Positions 7,844 to 17,465 of a DNA stretch of 38,064 nt are shown here, in pieces. The position numbers were made by a program, and so were the translations under genes. Positions within the stretch are counted from its first letter, which is position 1. Each line of letters starts with the position of its first letter. The stretch is taken from assembly GCA_945992055.1 (NCBI GenBank), contig CAMFVG010000111.1, positions 1 to 38,064 of the forward strand, read 5' to 3'. Under the pieces are notes generated by a model that worked only from the letters and a program-made list of their open reading frames with translations, did not search any database and was not told the DNA's origin. Origin of the DNA: an uncultured Clostridia bacterium. GTDB taxonomy: Bacteria; Bacillota; Clostridia; Lachnospirales; Lachnospiraceae.

Positions 7844-10261
7844 ATGGCCACATCTAAAAAAACCAGGAAACAAAGTACAAAGGCAAAACGTCAAACAAAG
7901 CGTTCTGGGAATGATAGCAAACAAAGTCAGAATTTTTTGAGAGATGAAATTGTGATTTTACTTTCATTAGCAGTTTGTCTATTCCTTTTAATCAGCCACT
8001 TTTCGCTAGGTGGAAAGGTTGGCGATTTGGCATCGGGAATGCTGTTTGGTGTGTTTGGATTTATCGCATATATTATACCGATTTTACTTTTTGTAGGTAT
8101 CACATTTGTGATGTCAAATAGAGGGAACGCCAATGCTTATGTAAAAACAGGGGCAGGCGTGGTCTTGAGTATGATGCTATGCACTTTACTGCAATTAATC
8201 ATAAATCACAACATGACAGGAAAGAGTTTTGGCGCGATTTATAAAGATTGTAGTGTACATAAAGATGGTGGCGGAGTATTAGGCGGATTGTTTGTGAATT
8301 TGCTTGAACCTGCTATTGGGACAGTAGGTGCCTATATTGTTGTAGTCGTATTATCCATTATTTCCATTGTGATTCTGACAGGAAAATCATTTATCAATGT
8401 GGTAAAAACAGAGAGCGAAAAGGTTTACCAGACGGCAAAAGAGGATGTTATACGGAGAAAAGAGCAGACGGAAAAACAGCGAGAATTAAAGCGGGCAGAC
8501 AAAGTGGTTTCGGGTGTTTCTTTCAACACAACTTTGGAGAAACAACCGCAAGATATGCATGAGATAGAACCTCAAAAAAGTGTAGAAAAAGATTTGTTTA
8601 CAGCTGCAAAGGCGGCAGATATTGTAATTAACAGAGCAACCCCAATTGCAGAGGAAGAAGATTTTGAGGAACCGATAAAAGAGGATACAGAAAGAAAAAG
8701 AAGAAGCACCAAGGAAAGTCGTGAAAGTGCTGCAAAAGAAGCAACTCATGTAGAGTATGAGATCAGGAAACAAAACAGTAAACCGAAGAAGGCTTATAAA
8801 TTTCCGCCAATGTCACTACTTACAAAAGGACGTGCCTCCAGGGGCGATTCGGATGCGCATTTAAAAGAAACGGCGAGAAAACTGGAACAAACATTACAAA
8901 ATTTCAATGTAAACGTAGCTGTTACAAATGTGAGTTGCGGCCCTGCAGTTACCAGATATGAATTGCAACCGGAGCAGGGTGTAAAGGTAAGCAAAATCGT
9001 AGGATTGGCGGACGATATTAAATTAAATCTGGCTGCTTCAGATATACGTATTGAGGCACCGATCCCGGGAAAGGCAGCAGTAGGAATCGAGGTTCCGAAC
9101 AAAGAAAATGCGGCGGTTATGTTGCGTGACCTTTTGGAATCTCCGGAATTCAAAGAACATCCATCAAAGATTGCATTTGCAACCGGAAGGGACATTGGTG
9201 GAAAAGTAGTCGTGGCAGATATTGCCAAAATGCCACATGTTTTAATTGCCGGTGCCACTGGTTCCGGTAAGTCGGTGTGTATCAACACACTGATTATGAG
9301 CATTTTATACAAAGCAAGTCCGGACGAAGTGAAAATGATTATGATCGACCCGAAAGTGGTGGAATTAAAAGTATATAATGGAATTCCGCATCTGTTAATA
9401 CCGGTTGTTACAGATCCAAAGAAGGCTGCAGGTGCGTTGAATTGGGCAGTAGCTGAAATGACGAAACGTTATCAATTATTTGCAGAATATAACGTGCGTG
9501 ATTTGAAAGGCTATAATGCCAAGGTAGATTCCATACAAGATATTGAATCAGAAAACAAACCGGAAAAATTACCACAAATTGTAATTATCGTGGATGAACT
9601 TGCAGACCTTATGATGGTTGCACCTGGTGAAGTGGAGGATGCAATTTGTCGACTGGCACAGCTTGCCCGTGCTTGTGGTATTCATTTGGTACTTGCGACA
9701 CAGAGACCATCCGTAAATGTCATCACGGGACTGATTAAAGCAAATATGCCATCTAGAATTGCATTTGCAGTATCTTCCGGTGTGGATTCCAGAACGATTA
9801 TTGACATGAACGGGGCAGAGAAATTGCTTGGAAAAGGGGATATGCTCTTTTACCCGGCAGGTTATCCAAAACCGGCACGTGTTCAGGGAAGTTTCGTTTC
9901 CGACCAGGAAGTACAAGCTGTTGTGGACTACCTTATCCAGCATGGAGATGAAGTGGAGTACAATGAGGAAATTACCAATCACATGAATGCCACACAGACA
10001 TCGGGTGGTGGAGTCGGTAGCGCAAGTAGTACAGATGACAGAGATGTTTATTTTGTGGATGCGGGCAAATTTGTCATTGAGAAGGACAAAGCTTCCATAG
10101 GGATGCTTCAGAGAGTGTTTAAAATTGGATTTAACCGCGCAGCAAGAATTATGGATCAACTTGCCGATGCAGGAGTCGTTGGTGAGGAGGAAGGTACGAA
10201 GCCGCGAAAAGTTTTGATGTCACTGGAAGAATTTGAACAATACATAGATGAATACGTATAA
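7844..10261 (+). CDS. ftsK: FtsK/SpoIIIE family DNA translocase
   Basis: Membrane-anchored hexameric motor that pumps chromosomal DNA through the division or sporulation septum. The 805-residue protein has four membrane segments in the first 190 residues (about 28-50, 64-90, 100-120, 145-170). A charged linker rich in E, K and R covers about residues 190-320. The motor follows, with Walker A GATGSGKS (K476) and Walker B IVIIVDELADLMM. The FtsK signature LARACGIHLVLATQRPSVNV is present. The C-terminal gamma winged helix (about 735-800) contains SIGMLQRVFKIGFNRAARIMDQL, which reads orienting DNA sequences. The ATG follows AAGGAGGA. FtsK and SpoIIIE cannot be separated by sequence; in a spore former one protein may do both jobs. 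An AGGAGG site leads into fhs 29 nt downstream. Confidence 0.96.
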   Translation: MATSKKTRKQSTKAKRQTKRSGNDSKQSQNFLRDEIVILLSLAVCLFLLISHFSLGGKVGDLASGMLFGVFGFIAYIIPILLFVGITFVMSNRGNANAYVKTGAGVVLSMMLCTLLQLIINHNMTGKSFGAIYKDCSVHKDGGGVLGGLFVNLLEPAIGTVGAYIVVVVLSIISIVILTGKSFINVVKTESEKVYQTAKEDVIRRKEQTEKQRELKRADKVVSGVSFNTTLEKQPQDMHEIEPQKSVEKDLFTAAKAADIVINRATPIAEEEDFEEPIKEDTERKRRSTKESRESAAKEATHVEYEIRKQNSKPKKAYKFPPMSLLTKGRASRGDSDAHLKETARKLEQTLQNFNVNVAVTNVSCGPAVTRYELQPEQGVKVSKIVGLADDIKLNLAASDIRIEAPIPGKAAVGIEVPNKENAAVMLRDLLESPEFKEHPSKIAFATGRDIGGKVVVADIAKMPHVLIAGATGSGKSVCINTLIMSILYKASPDEVKMIMIDPKVVELKVYNGIPHLLIPVVTDPKKAAGALNWAVAEMTKRYQLFAEYNVRDLKGYNAKVDSIQDIESENKPEKLPQIVIIVDELADLMMVAPGEVEDAICRLAQLARACGIHLVLATQRPSVNVITGLIKANMPSRIAFAVSSGVDSRTIIDMNGAEKLLGKGDMLFYPAGYPKPARVQGSFVSDQEVQAVVDYLIQHGDEVEYNEEITNHMNATQTSGGGVGSASSTDDRDVYFVDAGKFVIEKDKASIGMLQRVFKIGFNRAARIMDQLADAGVVGEEEGTKPRKVLMSLEEFEQYIDEYV

Positions 10262-10290
10262 GATAAATTAAGGAATGAGGAGGTTTTAGG

Positions 10291-11961
10291 ATGAAAACAG
10301 ATATTCAGATTGCACAGGAAGCCGTTATGGCACCAATTCAAGAGGTTGCAGCAAGTATCGGAATCCAGGAAGAACATTTGGAGTTGTACGGGAAGTACAA
10401 GGCAAAATTGTCAGATGAATTAAGAGAAGAAATTAAGGAACGACCGGATGGGAAATTGGTTTTAGTAACGGCAATCAACCCGACTCCGGCCGGTGAAGGA
10501 AAAACAACTACATCTGTGGGACTCGGGCAAGCAATGGCGAAAATTGGAAAGAAAGCTATTATCGCATTAAGAGAACCATCACTTGGGCCATGTTTTGGAG
10601 TAAAAGGTGGTGCTGCAGGCGGTGGATACGCACAGGTGGTGCCTATGGAAGATTTGAATTTGCATTTTACCGGTGATTTCCATGCGATTACATCTGCAAA
10701 TAATCTCTTGGCAGCGATGTTAGATAACCATATTCAACAGGGAAATCAATTGCAAATTGATCCAAGACAAATTGTTTGGAAACGTTGTTTGGATATGAAT
10801 GACCGTGTGCTACGTAATGTGGTAGTTGGTCTTGGTAATAAGATGGATGGAATGGTTCGAGAGGATCATTTTGTAATTACTGTGGCATCTGAAATCATGG
10901 CAATTCTTTGCCTTGCAAATGATATACAGGATTTGAAACAAAGACTTGGCAGAATTGTTGTTGCTTATAATTTTGCAGGAGAACCGGTAACAGCAGAACA
11001 GTTAAATGCTACCGGTGCTATGACTGCATTGTTAAAGGATGCAATTAAACCAAACTTAATTCAAACTTTGGAACATACACCGGCATTGGTTCACGGAGGA
11101 CCATTTGCCAATATTGCACATGGATGTAACAGTGTGATTGCAACAAAGATGGCACTCAAATTGGCGGATATTACAATCACAGAGGCAGGATTTGGTGCTG
11201 ACCTTGGGGCAGAAAAATTCATGGATATTAAATGTCGAATGAGTGGTTTGAAGCCGGATGCGGTGGTTCTTGTAGCAACGGTACGTGCACTCAAATATAA
11301 TGGCGGTGTAGCGAAGAAAGATTTAAATGAAGAAAATCTGGATGCATTGGCAAAAGGTATTGTGAACTTGGAGAAGCATATCGAGAATGTGCAAAAATAT
11401 GGTGTGCCGGTTATAGTTACATTAAACTCCTTCATCACAGATACAGAGGCTGAATATGAGTTTATTCGTAACTTCTGCGAAGAAAGAGGCTGCGACTTCG
11501 CATTATCAGAAGTTTGGGCAAAAGGTGGCGAAGGTGGAATTGCATTGGCGGAAAAAGTGGTACATACATTGGAAACCAAAGAAAGCAATTTCAAACCAAT
11601 TTATGAAGATGAGGCAACTTTGAAAGAAAAGATTGAGACAATTGCGAAAGAAATTTACGGTGCAGATGGAGTAGAGTATGCACCGGCTGCAGAAAAGCAA
11701 TTGGCGAAAATTACAGAATTGGGATATGGGAAATTCCCGATTTGTATGGCAAAGAATCAATATTCTTTGTCGGATGATGCTACATTACTTGGAAGACCAT
11801 CAAACTTCAAAATCCATATCCGTGAAGTGTATGTGAATGCAGGTGCTGGTTTTGTAGTTGCTCTTACAGGAGCAATTATGACTATGCCAGGGCTTCCAAA
11901 AGTTCCGGCTGCTAATGGAATTGATGTAAATGAAGATGGAGTAATTACCGGATTGTTCTAG
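10291..11961 (+). CDS. fhs: Formate-tetrahydrofolate ligase
   Basis: ATP-dependent formation of 10-formyl-tetrahydrofolate from formate, the entry step of the folate methyl branch in acetogens and a C1 supply route in other anaerobes. The protein is 556 residues as expected. The P-loop is [18 protein letters not shown] with K71. Other hallmarks are [55 protein letters not shown], and [18 protein letters not shown]. The ATG follows GAGGAGG. FolD follows after only 8 nt, so the two consecutive folate steps are made from one transcript. No other Wood-Ljungdahl genes are in the window, so acetogenesis cannot be claimed. Confidence 0.98.
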   Translation: MKTDIQIAQEAVMAPIQEVAASIGIQEEHLELYGKYKAKLSDELREEIKERPDGKLVLVTAINPTPAGEGKTTTSVGLGQAMAKIGKKAIIALREPSLGPCFGVKGGAAGGGYAQVVPMEDLNLHFTGDFHAITSANNLLAAMLDNHIQQGNQLQIDPRQIVWKRCLDMNDRVLRNVVVGLGNKMDGMVREDHFVITVASEIMAILCLANDIQDLKQRLGRIVVAYNFAGEPVTAEQLNATGAMTALLKDAIKPNLIQTLEHTPALVHGGPFANIAHGCNSVIATKMALKLADITITEAGFGADLGAEKFMDIKCRMSGLKPDAVVLVATVRALKYNGGVAKKDLNEENLDALAKGIVNLEKHIENVQKYGVPVIVTLNSFITDTEAEYEFIRNFCEERGCDFALSEVWAKGGEGGIALAEKVVHTLETKESNFKPIYEDEATLKEKIETIAKEIYGADGVEYAPAAEKQLAKITELGYGKFPICMAKNQYSLSDDATLLGRPSNFKIHIREVYVNAGAGFVVALTGAIMTMPGLPKVPAANGIDVNEDGVITGLF

Positions 11962-11969
11962 GAGGAAAT

Positions 11970-12806
11970 ATGGCACAGTTAATTGATGGGAAAGCAATTT
12001 CAATGCAAATCAAAAATGAGTTAAAAGAGGAAGTTGCAGATTTAAAAGAAAAGGGTATATGTCCATGCTTGGCGGTGATTCAAGTGGGAAATGACCCTGC
12101 ATCGTCTGTGTATGTGAACAATAAAAAGAAGGCTTGTGCATATATTGGAATTGAGTCTTTGTCCTATGAACTGGAAGAAACCATTTCGCAAGAAACGTTG
12201 CTTTCTATAATTGACGAATTGAATCATAATGAAATGGTACACGGAATTTTAGTGCAACTTCCACTGCCAAAGCATATGGAGGAAGAGGCGATTATCAAAG
12301 CAATTTCTCCTGAGAAGGATGTAGATGGATTTCATCCGGAAACCGTGGGAAACATGTGCATTGGAAGCAAAGGTTTTTTGCCATGTACCCCGGCAGGTGT
12401 GATTCAATTGTTGAAACGTTCGAATGTTGATATCAGTGGTAAAGAATGTGTGGTTGTAGGTAGAAGCAATATTGTTGGAAAGCCAATGGCTATTTTGCTA
12501 CTTCGTGAGAATGGTACGGTTACCATTGCACATTCAAAGACGAAAGACTTAAAAGAAGTGACGAGAAGGGCGGATATTCTTGTGGCTGCTGTAGGAAAAC
12601 CGAAATTCATTACTGCAGAGTATGTAAAAGAGGGTGCTGTGGTAATCGATGTAGGGATTCATCGAAAGGAAGATGGCAAGTTGTGTGGAGACGTGGATTT
12701 TGATGATGTCTCAAAAAAAGTAAGTGCAATCACACCGGTTCCGGGCGGAGTAGGTCCGATGACTATTGCAATGCTTATGAATAACTGCGTGCAAACTGTG
12801 CGGTAA
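11970..12806 (+). CDS. folD: Bifunctional methylene-THF dehydrogenase / methenyl-THF cyclohydrolase
   Basis: Converts 10-formyl-THF through methenyl-THF to methylene-THF using NADP(H). At 278 residues it is of normal size. The active-site Y and K lie in SVYVNNKKKACAYIGI, the folate-binding stretch is VDGFHPETVGNM, and PCTPAGVIQLL is the second signature. The Rossmann part begins with CVVVGRSNIVGKPMA, and ITPVPGGVGPMTIAML closes the protein. It directly follows fhs (AGGAGGAAAT, 8 nt) and precedes nfnAB, which can supply or use the NADPH of this step. Confidence 0.98.
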   Translation: MAQLIDGKAISMQIKNELKEEVADLKEKGICPCLAVIQVGNDPASSVYVNNKKKACAYIGIESLSYELEETISQETLLSIIDELNHNEMVHGILVQLPLPKHMEEEAIIKAISPEKDVDGFHPETVGNMCIGSKGFLPCTPAGVIQLLKRSNVDISGKECVVVGRSNIVGKPMAILLLRENGTVTIAHSKTKDLKEVTRRADILVAAVGKPKFITAEYVKEGAVVIDVGIHRKEDGKLCGDVDFDDVSKKVSAITPVPGGVGPMTIAMLMNNCVQTVR

Positions 12807-12866
12807 TATTGATTTTTCACACGAAAAAGATTAAGATAAAAGAAGAAAAAGTGTAGGAGGCGCATG

Positions 12867-13757
12867 ATGTATCAAATTAAAAAAGTAAAAGAATTGACAA
12901 CAAATATCTATTTGATGGATGTAGAAGCACCAAGAGTTGCAAAACATTGTCAACCGGGTCAGTTTGTCATTGTAAAAATTGATGAGAAAGGCGAAAGAGT
13001 ACCACTTACCATTTGCGATTATGACAGAGAAGCAGGAACCGTTACGATTGTGTTCCAAGCGCTGGGAGCATCTACGCAAAAGATGGCAGTTTTAGAGGAA
13101 GGTGATTACTTCAGAGATTTTGTTGGGCCTTTAGGATGCGCATCTGAATTTGTGAACGAAGATCTGGAAGAGTTAAAAAACAAAAAGATTTTATTTGTTG
13201 CCGGTGGTGTAGGAGCTGCGCCGGTATATCCACAAGTGAAATGGTTACATAATCATGGGGTACAGGCGGATGTTATTGTCGGTGCCAAGACAAAAGATTT
13301 GTTGATCTTAGAAGAAGAGATGACTGCAGTTGCCGGAAATTATTATCCATGTACAGATGATGGTTCTTACGGGCATGCCGGTCTTGTTACAAGCAAAATC
13401 GAACAATTGGTGAACGAAGAAGGAAAGCAATATGATTTGTGTGTGGCAATCGGACCAATGATTATGATGAAATTTGCATGTCTGACAACTAAAAAATTAA
13501 ATATACCTACGATTGTAAGTATGAACCCAATTATGGTTGATGGAACGGGCATGTGTGGTGCTTGTAGATTGCAAGTTGGAGATGAAGTGAAGTTTGCATG
13601 TGTCGACGGACCGGAATTTGACGGTCATTTAGTTGATTTTGACCAAGCAATGAAGAGGCAACAAATGTATAAATCAAAAGAAGGTCGTGCAATCCTTAAA
13701 TTACAAGAAGGTGATACACATCATGGTGGATGTGGACATTGTGGAGGTGACGAATAA
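12867..13757 (+). CDS. nfnA: NADH-dependent ferredoxin:NADP+ oxidoreductase, small subunit NfnA
   Basis: FAD- and [2Fe-2S]-containing subunit of the electron-bifurcating NfnAB complex, which couples NADH and reduced ferredoxin oxidation to NADP+ reduction. The FAD domain carries RVPLTICDYDRE, and the NAD domain has FVAGGVGAAPVYPQVKWL. A C-terminal cluster site follows, with D225, C230, C233 and C245 in MVDGTGMCGACR and VKFAC, matching the Asp/Cys ligand pattern reported for this family. Two ATGs lie together at 12864 and 12867; the AGGAGG box (12855-12860) gives a 6-nt spacing to 12867, which I prefer (296 residues). The last residues contain HHGG followed by a CxxC (C289, C292), an extra possible metal site. 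Its stop overlaps the nfnB start by one base (TAATG). Similar proteins are often labelled sulfide dehydrogenase or dihydroorotate dehydrogenase electron-transfer subunit; the fused neighbour context favours Nfn. Confidence 0.9.
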   Translation: MYQIKKVKELTTNIYLMDVEAPRVAKHCQPGQFVIVKIDEKGERVPLTICDYDREAGTVTIVFQALGASTQKMAVLEEGDYFRDFVGPLGCASEFVNEDLEELKNKKILFVAGGVGAAPVYPQVKWLHNHGVQADVIVGAKTKDLLILEEEMTAVAGNYYPCTDDGSYGHAGLVTSKIEQLVNEEGKQYDLCVAIGPMIMMKFACLTTKKLNIPTIVSMNPIMVDGTGMCGACRLQVGDEVKFACVDGPEFDGHLVDFDQAMKRQQMYKSKEGRAILKLQEGDTHHGGCGHCGGDE

Positions 13758-15145
13758 TGGCTGATGTATTAAAAAAAGTGCCTGTAAGAGAACAAGATCC
13801 GAAAGTTCGTGCGAAAAACTTTGAAGAAGTATGTTATGGATACAATAAAGAAGAAGCAATGGAAGAAGCAGCTAGATGTATCAATTGTAAAAATGCAAAA
13901 TGTGTACAAGGTTGTCCGGTAGCTATAGATATTCCAGGGTTCATCAGCAAAGTAAAAGAGGGAGAATTTGAAGAGGCATATAAGATTATCGGAAAATCTT
14001 CCGCACTTCCTGCAGTATGTGGCCGTGTTTGTCCGCAGGAATCCCAATGCGAAGGAAAATGTATTCGCGGCTTAAAAGGGGAACCTGTTTCTATCGGTAA
14101 ATTGGAAAGATTTGTTGCTGATTATGCATTGGAGAATGATATTAAACCTGAAAAGCCGGAAAGCACAAATGGTCATAGAGTGGCTGTCATTGGTTCAGGA
14201 CCGGCAGGACTTACATGTGCCGGTGATTTGGCAAAAATGGGATATGAAGTAACGGTGTTTGAAGCGTTGCATGAACTCGGTGGTGTGCTTGTATATGGGA
14301 TTCCGGAATTCCGTTTGCCAAAACAAAAAGTTGTAGCAAAAGAAATTGACAAGGTGAAGGAATTAGGCGTTAAATTCGAAACGAACGTCGTGATTGGAAA
14401 ATCCACAACCATTGACCAATTGATCGAGGATGAAGGTTTTGAAGCAGTATTTATCGGTTCGGGTGCAGGACTTCCTAAATTCATGGGAATTCCGGGAGAA
14501 AATGCAAATGGTGTATTTTCTGCAAATGAGTATCTGACCAGAAATAACTTGATGAAAGCATTTGATTCTTCTTACGATACTCCAATCGCAGCTGGTACAA
14601 AGGTTGCTGTAATCGGTGGTGGGAATGTGGCAATGGATGCTGCAAGAACAGCACTCCGCCTTGGCGCAGATGTACATATTGTTTACCGTCGTAGCGAGGA
14701 AGAGCTTCCAGCCAGAGTAGAGGAAGTTCATCATGCGAAAGAAGAAGGTGTTATTTTCAATCTTTTAACAAATCCAACAGAAATTTTGGTAGATGAAAAT
14801 GGATATGTAAAAGGTATGAAATGCGTAAAAATGGAACTTGGGGAACCGGATGCATCAGGAAGAAGACGTCCGGTAGTAGTGGAAGGCTCTGAATTTGAGA
14901 TGGAGCTTGATACAGTTATCATGTCCCTTGGAACATCTCCAAACCCACTTATTTCTTCTACAACAGAAGGATTGGAAGTAAATAAATGGAAATGTATTGT
15001 AGCAAATGAAGAAAACGGCCAAACTACAAAAGAAGGTGTATATGCCGGAGGAGATGCCGTTACAGGAGCCGCAACAGTTATTCTTGCAATGGGAGCAGGA
15101 AGGGCTGGAGCAAAAGGTATCCATGAATATTTGAGTAATAAATAA
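13757..15145 (+). CDS. nfnB: NADH-dependent ferredoxin:NADP+ oxidoreductase, large subunit NfnB
   Basis: The 462-residue partner of NfnA, homologous to the small subunit of glutamate synthase (often annotated gltA or gltD). The N-terminal domain has the cysteines for two [4Fe-4S] clusters (CINCKNAKCVQGCPVAI and CGRVCPQESQCEGKC). An FAD Rossmann motif follows (VIGSGPAGLTCAGDLAKMG), then an NADP-binding motif (VIGGGNVAMDAARTALRLGA) and the C-terminal flavin motif GVYAGGDAVTGAATVILAMG. There is no glutamate synthase large subunit nearby, and nfnA is translationally coupled upstream, so the Nfn assignment is stronger than glutamate synthase. The gene ends the tepA-to-nfnB cluster, 7 nt before a strong terminator. 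Confidence 0.92.
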   Translation: MADVLKKVPVREQDPKVRAKNFEEVCYGYNKEEAMEEAARCINCKNAKCVQGCPVAIDIPGFISKVKEGEFEEAYKIIGKSSALPAVCGRVCPQESQCEGKCIRGLKGEPVSIGKLERFVADYALENDIKPEKPESTNGHRVAVIGSGPAGLTCAGDLAKMGYEVTVFEALHELGGVLVYGIPEFRLPKQKVVAKEIDKVKELGVKFETNVVIGKSTTIDQLIEDEGFEAVFIGSGAGLPKFMGIPGENANGVFSANEYLTRNNLMKAFDSSYDTPIAAGTKVAVIGGGNVAMDAARTALRLGADVHIVYRRSEEELPARVEEVHHAKEEGVIFNLLTNPTEILVDENGYVKGMKCVKMELGEPDASGRRRPVVVEGSEFEMELDTVIMSLGTSPNPLISSTTEGLEVNKWKCIVANEENGQTTKEGVYAGGDAVTGAATVILAMGAGRAGAKGIHEYLSNK

Positions 15146-15152
15146 TCAAGTA

Positions 15153-15193
15153 AGGTGCAGTGAAAAAAATGGTGATTCACTGCATCTTTTTTT
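15153..15193 (+). terminator. Intrinsic terminator after nfnB
   Basis: A 12-bp stem (15153-15164 with 15176-15187, one G-U pair), an 11-nt A-rich loop, and a run of T to 15193. Confidence 0.9.
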
Positions 15194-15222
15194 GTGTCAA
15201 TTCAGAAAAAATTTGCTATAAT
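15194..15222 (+). promoter_or_regulatory. Extended -10 promoter of the zip-rlmH gene group
   Basis: GTGTCA (15194-15199), a 17-nt spacer, then a perfect TATAAT (15217-15222) with TG at 15214-15215. It lies directly downstream of the nfnB terminator and 35 nt before the ZIP start codon. Confidence 0.6.
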
Positions 15223-15256
15223 AATATAGCGAGATTTTTAGATAAGGAGAAAAGAT

Positions 15257-16006
15257 ATGCAATTAGCGGTATTGACAGCGTTAGGAGTAGGCGGCGCTAC
15301 CATATTTGGTGTTTTAATAGGTTTTATCTTTCAGAGAGTTCCACACAAATATAACGATGCCATATTAGGATTTGCAGGAGGAATTATGCTTGCTGCAGCT
15401 GTTTTAGGGCTTATTGTACCGTCCTTGGAAGAAGGAAATATTTGGATTACGGTTATTGGGATTTTGAGCGGCGCCATTTTTTTAAATATTGCGGATAAAA
15501 TCACTCCTCATTTACATCATGTAACGGGAGTTGATCAAGAAACGCATTCAGAATCACAGAATTCGCTGAATAAAGTCATGCTATTTGTAATTGCTATTGC
15601 TATACACAATCTCCCAGAGGGAATTGCGGCAGGAGTAGGTTTTGGAAGTGAAAATATTGGCAATGCAATTACCGTAGCTGTCGGAATTGCACTTCAGAAT
15701 ATCCCGGAAGGTATGATTATCGTATCACCGCTCATTATGGCCGGGGTGTCAAAGTGGCGCGTATTTTTGATTGCAAGTTTTACAGGGGTTATAGAAATTG
15801 CAGGAACATTAATCGGATTTACAGCTGTATCGTTGGCAACGGCTATTTTACCATTTGCATTGGCTTTTGCAGGTGGCACTATGATCTATGTGGTAAGTGA
15901 TGAAATGATACCGGAGACGCATAGTCATGGATATGAACGCATGGCAACGTATTCCCTGATTTTGGGATTTATTACGATGCTGATTATGGATTTTTATATT
16001 GGATAA
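15257..16006 (+). CDS. ZIP family divalent metal transporter
   Basis: A 249-residue membrane protein of the ZIP (ZupT-like) family, expected to move zinc or another divalent metal toward the cytoplasm. About eight hydrophobic segments are visible. The two metal-binding helices are marked by [15 protein letters not shown] and [15 protein letters not shown], the family signature. A short histidine-rich loop ([16 protein letters not shown]) sits between segments three and four, as expected for a cytoplasmic metal-binding loop, and another HSH lies near the C-terminus. The ATG follows AAGGAG. No Zur, Fur or MntR box was recognised at the promoter. The metal specificity cannot be told from sequence. 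It is the first gene of a same-strand group running to 18543. Confidence 0.92.
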   Translation: MQLAVLTALGVGGATIFGVLIGFIFQRVPHKYNDAILGFAGGIMLAAAVLGLIVPSLEEGNIWITVIGILSGAIFLNIADKITPHLHHVTGVDQETHSESQNSLNKVMLFVIAIAIHNLPEGIAAGVGFGSENIGNAITVAVGIALQNIPEGMIIVSPLIMAGVSKWRVFLIASFTGVIEIAGTLIGFTAVSLATAILPFALAFAGGTMIYVVSDEMIPETHSHGYERMATYSLILGFITMLIMDFYIG

Positions 16007-16029
16007 ACGTTTTTTATGAGGATAATGAA

Positions 16030-16509
16030 ATGAAAATAACGATTGTTACTGTAGGGAAAATCAAAGAAAAGTACTTAAAAGATGCAATAGAAGAATATAG
16101 TAAACGTATGAGCAAATATTGCAAACTAGAAATTGTTGAAGTGGCAGATGAGAAGACGCCGGACAATGCAAGTCAGACTTTAGAGAATGTCATTCGTTCC
16201 AAAGAAGCCGAGCGGATTTTAAAATATGTGAAAGAAGATTCCTACGTAATAACACTTGAAATTAAAGGAAAACAGTTGTCATCGGAAGAATTGGCAGAAA
16301 AGATAAATAAATTGGGAGTACAGGGAGTTAGTCATATTACATTTATTATAGGTGGGTCTATTGGTCTGGGAGAAGAAGTGTTGCAAAAATCAGACTTTGC
16401 ATTGAGTTTTTCTAAAATGACATTTCCACATCAATTGATGAGGGTGATACTGTTAGAACAGGTGTATCGGAGTTATCGGATAATAAATGGCGAACCGTAT
16501 CATAAATAA
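16030..16509 (+). CDS. rlmH: 23S rRNA pseudouridine-1915 N3-methyltransferase RlmH
   Basis: SPOUT-class methyltransferase that modifies pseudouridine 1915 in helix 69 of 23S rRNA within assembled 70S ribosomes. The 159-residue length is exactly typical. Landmarks: [16 protein letters not shown] at the start, [13 protein letters not shown] forming the SAM-binding knot, and the C-terminal [19 protein letters not shown], whose final YHK is nearly invariant. It lies 23 nt after the ZIP gene, and a DUF1648 gene follows after 22 nt. Confidence 0.97.
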   Translation: MKITIVTVGKIKEKYLKDAIEEYSKRMSKYCKLEIVEVADEKTPDNASQTLENVIRSKEAERILKYVKEDSYVITLEIKGKQLSSEELAEKINKLGVQGVSHITFIIGGSIGLGEEVLQKSDFALSFSKMTFPHQLMRVILLEQVYRSYRIINGEPYHK

Positions 16510-16531
16510 AAAAACTTAAAGGGAAATTTTT

Positions 16532-17452
16532 ATGGAGAAAATAGAAAAGAAAATCAGACTTTATAATTCTATACATAGAAGTTCGATTTTAATAGGAATA
16601 TTAACGGTTATATTACCGCTTGTGTTTTGGAAACAGATTCCAGACAGAATCGCGATTCACTATAACGCAGCAGGTGCGGTAGATAATTGGGCGGATAAGA
16701 CATCTATTATTTTGGTTATGTTCTGTATTGCTGTTTTAATAGGACTTATGAGTATTGCAGTTTATGTTGTAAAAACAAACTTGTTATCAAGGTATACAAA
16801 AGAGGACGAGAAGACAGAATTGACCAAAGTATATCCAATGGTTATATGCATGAACCTTGTGATTCAATTAATGTTTGCTTATATCATGCTTTGTGTAACA
16901 ACCGGTCATAATCTTGGTAAGTTTTTCTTTCCGATTGTGTTAGTAGCAATTTTCACCCCTATGATACTTTTTGTTCTTCGACGTACAAAACAAAAAGAAT
17001 GTAAGTATCAAATGATAGAAGAACGAGAGGAAGGAATTGTATATAAAAGTGTTGTTGATTGGTGGCTCGGCTTAATTCTTGGTGGTACAGTCTTATGGAT
17101 GCTCTATTTGACAATTCTTCCGATTGTGAAGACAGGCAAGGTAGAGTGGATGATTACAGTTTGTACTGTCGTGACATGTGGTATTCTGATTCCATTGTTT
17201 AGAATTCGGTATGTTTTGTATTCGGAGCACATGCTTGTTTCATGTAGTATTTACGGAAAGGCAAGAATCTGTTATAAAGATATAGTGGAAATCAGACCAA
17301 CAAAGAATCCAATTTCATCTGCATCTCTTTCTTTGAAACGGTTGCAAATTGATTATATGGAAAATGGTGTTCACAGAATGGTTTTGATATCTCCGGTGAG
17401 AAGGAAAGAGTTTTTAGAGTATATAAAAGAAAAACGAGAAAAAGAGGTTTGA
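16532..17452 (+). CDS. DUF1648 membrane protein with C-terminal PH-like domain
   Basis: A 306-residue membrane protein of unknown function. The N-terminus carries the DUF1648 pattern: a hydrophobic segment then WKQIPDRIAIHYNAAGAVDNWADK, which places a short extracytoplasmic loop between the first two helices. About six membrane segments are seen, near residues 18-35, 63-85, 105-128, 132-150, 178-202 and 208-226. The last 75 residues are soluble (YVLYSEHMLVSCSIYGKARI, then IRPTKNPISSASLSLKRLQI). They resemble the bacterial PH-like fold often fused to such proteins. DUF1648 proteins include the SdpI immunity family, but no Sdp toxin gene is nearby, so an immunity role is not supported. It lies between rlmH and an SDR gene in the same direction. 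Confidence 0.75.
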   Translation: MEKIEKKIRLYNSIHRSSILIGILTVILPLVFWKQIPDRIAIHYNAAGAVDNWADKTSIILVMFCIAVLIGLMSIAVYVVKTNLLSRYTKEDEKTELTKVYPMVICMNLVIQLMFAYIMLCVTTGHNLGKFFFPIVLVAIFTPMILFVLRRTKQKECKYQMIEEREEGIVYKSVVDWWLGLILGGTVLWMLYLTILPIVKTGKVEWMITVCTVVTCGILIPLFRIRYVLYSEHMLVSCSIYGKARICYKDIVEIRPTKNPISSASLSLKRLQIDYMENGVHRMVLISPVRRKEFLEYIKEKREKEV

Positions 17453-17465
17453 TAAGGAGAGGATT

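Noticed and set aside
9569..10159. 196-codon minus-strand ORF inside ftsK
   Set aside because: Long only because of codon bias in the opposite strand; its protein is Cys/His/Asn-rich with no domain, and ftsK is certain.
12809..12837. Possible promoter between folD and nfnA (TTGATT, 17 nt, TAAGAT)
   Set aside because: Both boxes match only four of six positions, and there is no terminator after folD, so co-transcription is more likely.
15160..15354. 64-codon plus-strand ORF between nfnB and the ZIP gene
   Set aside because: It runs through the terminator and promoter and into the ZIP gene in another frame; no ribosome binding site and no recognisable sequence.
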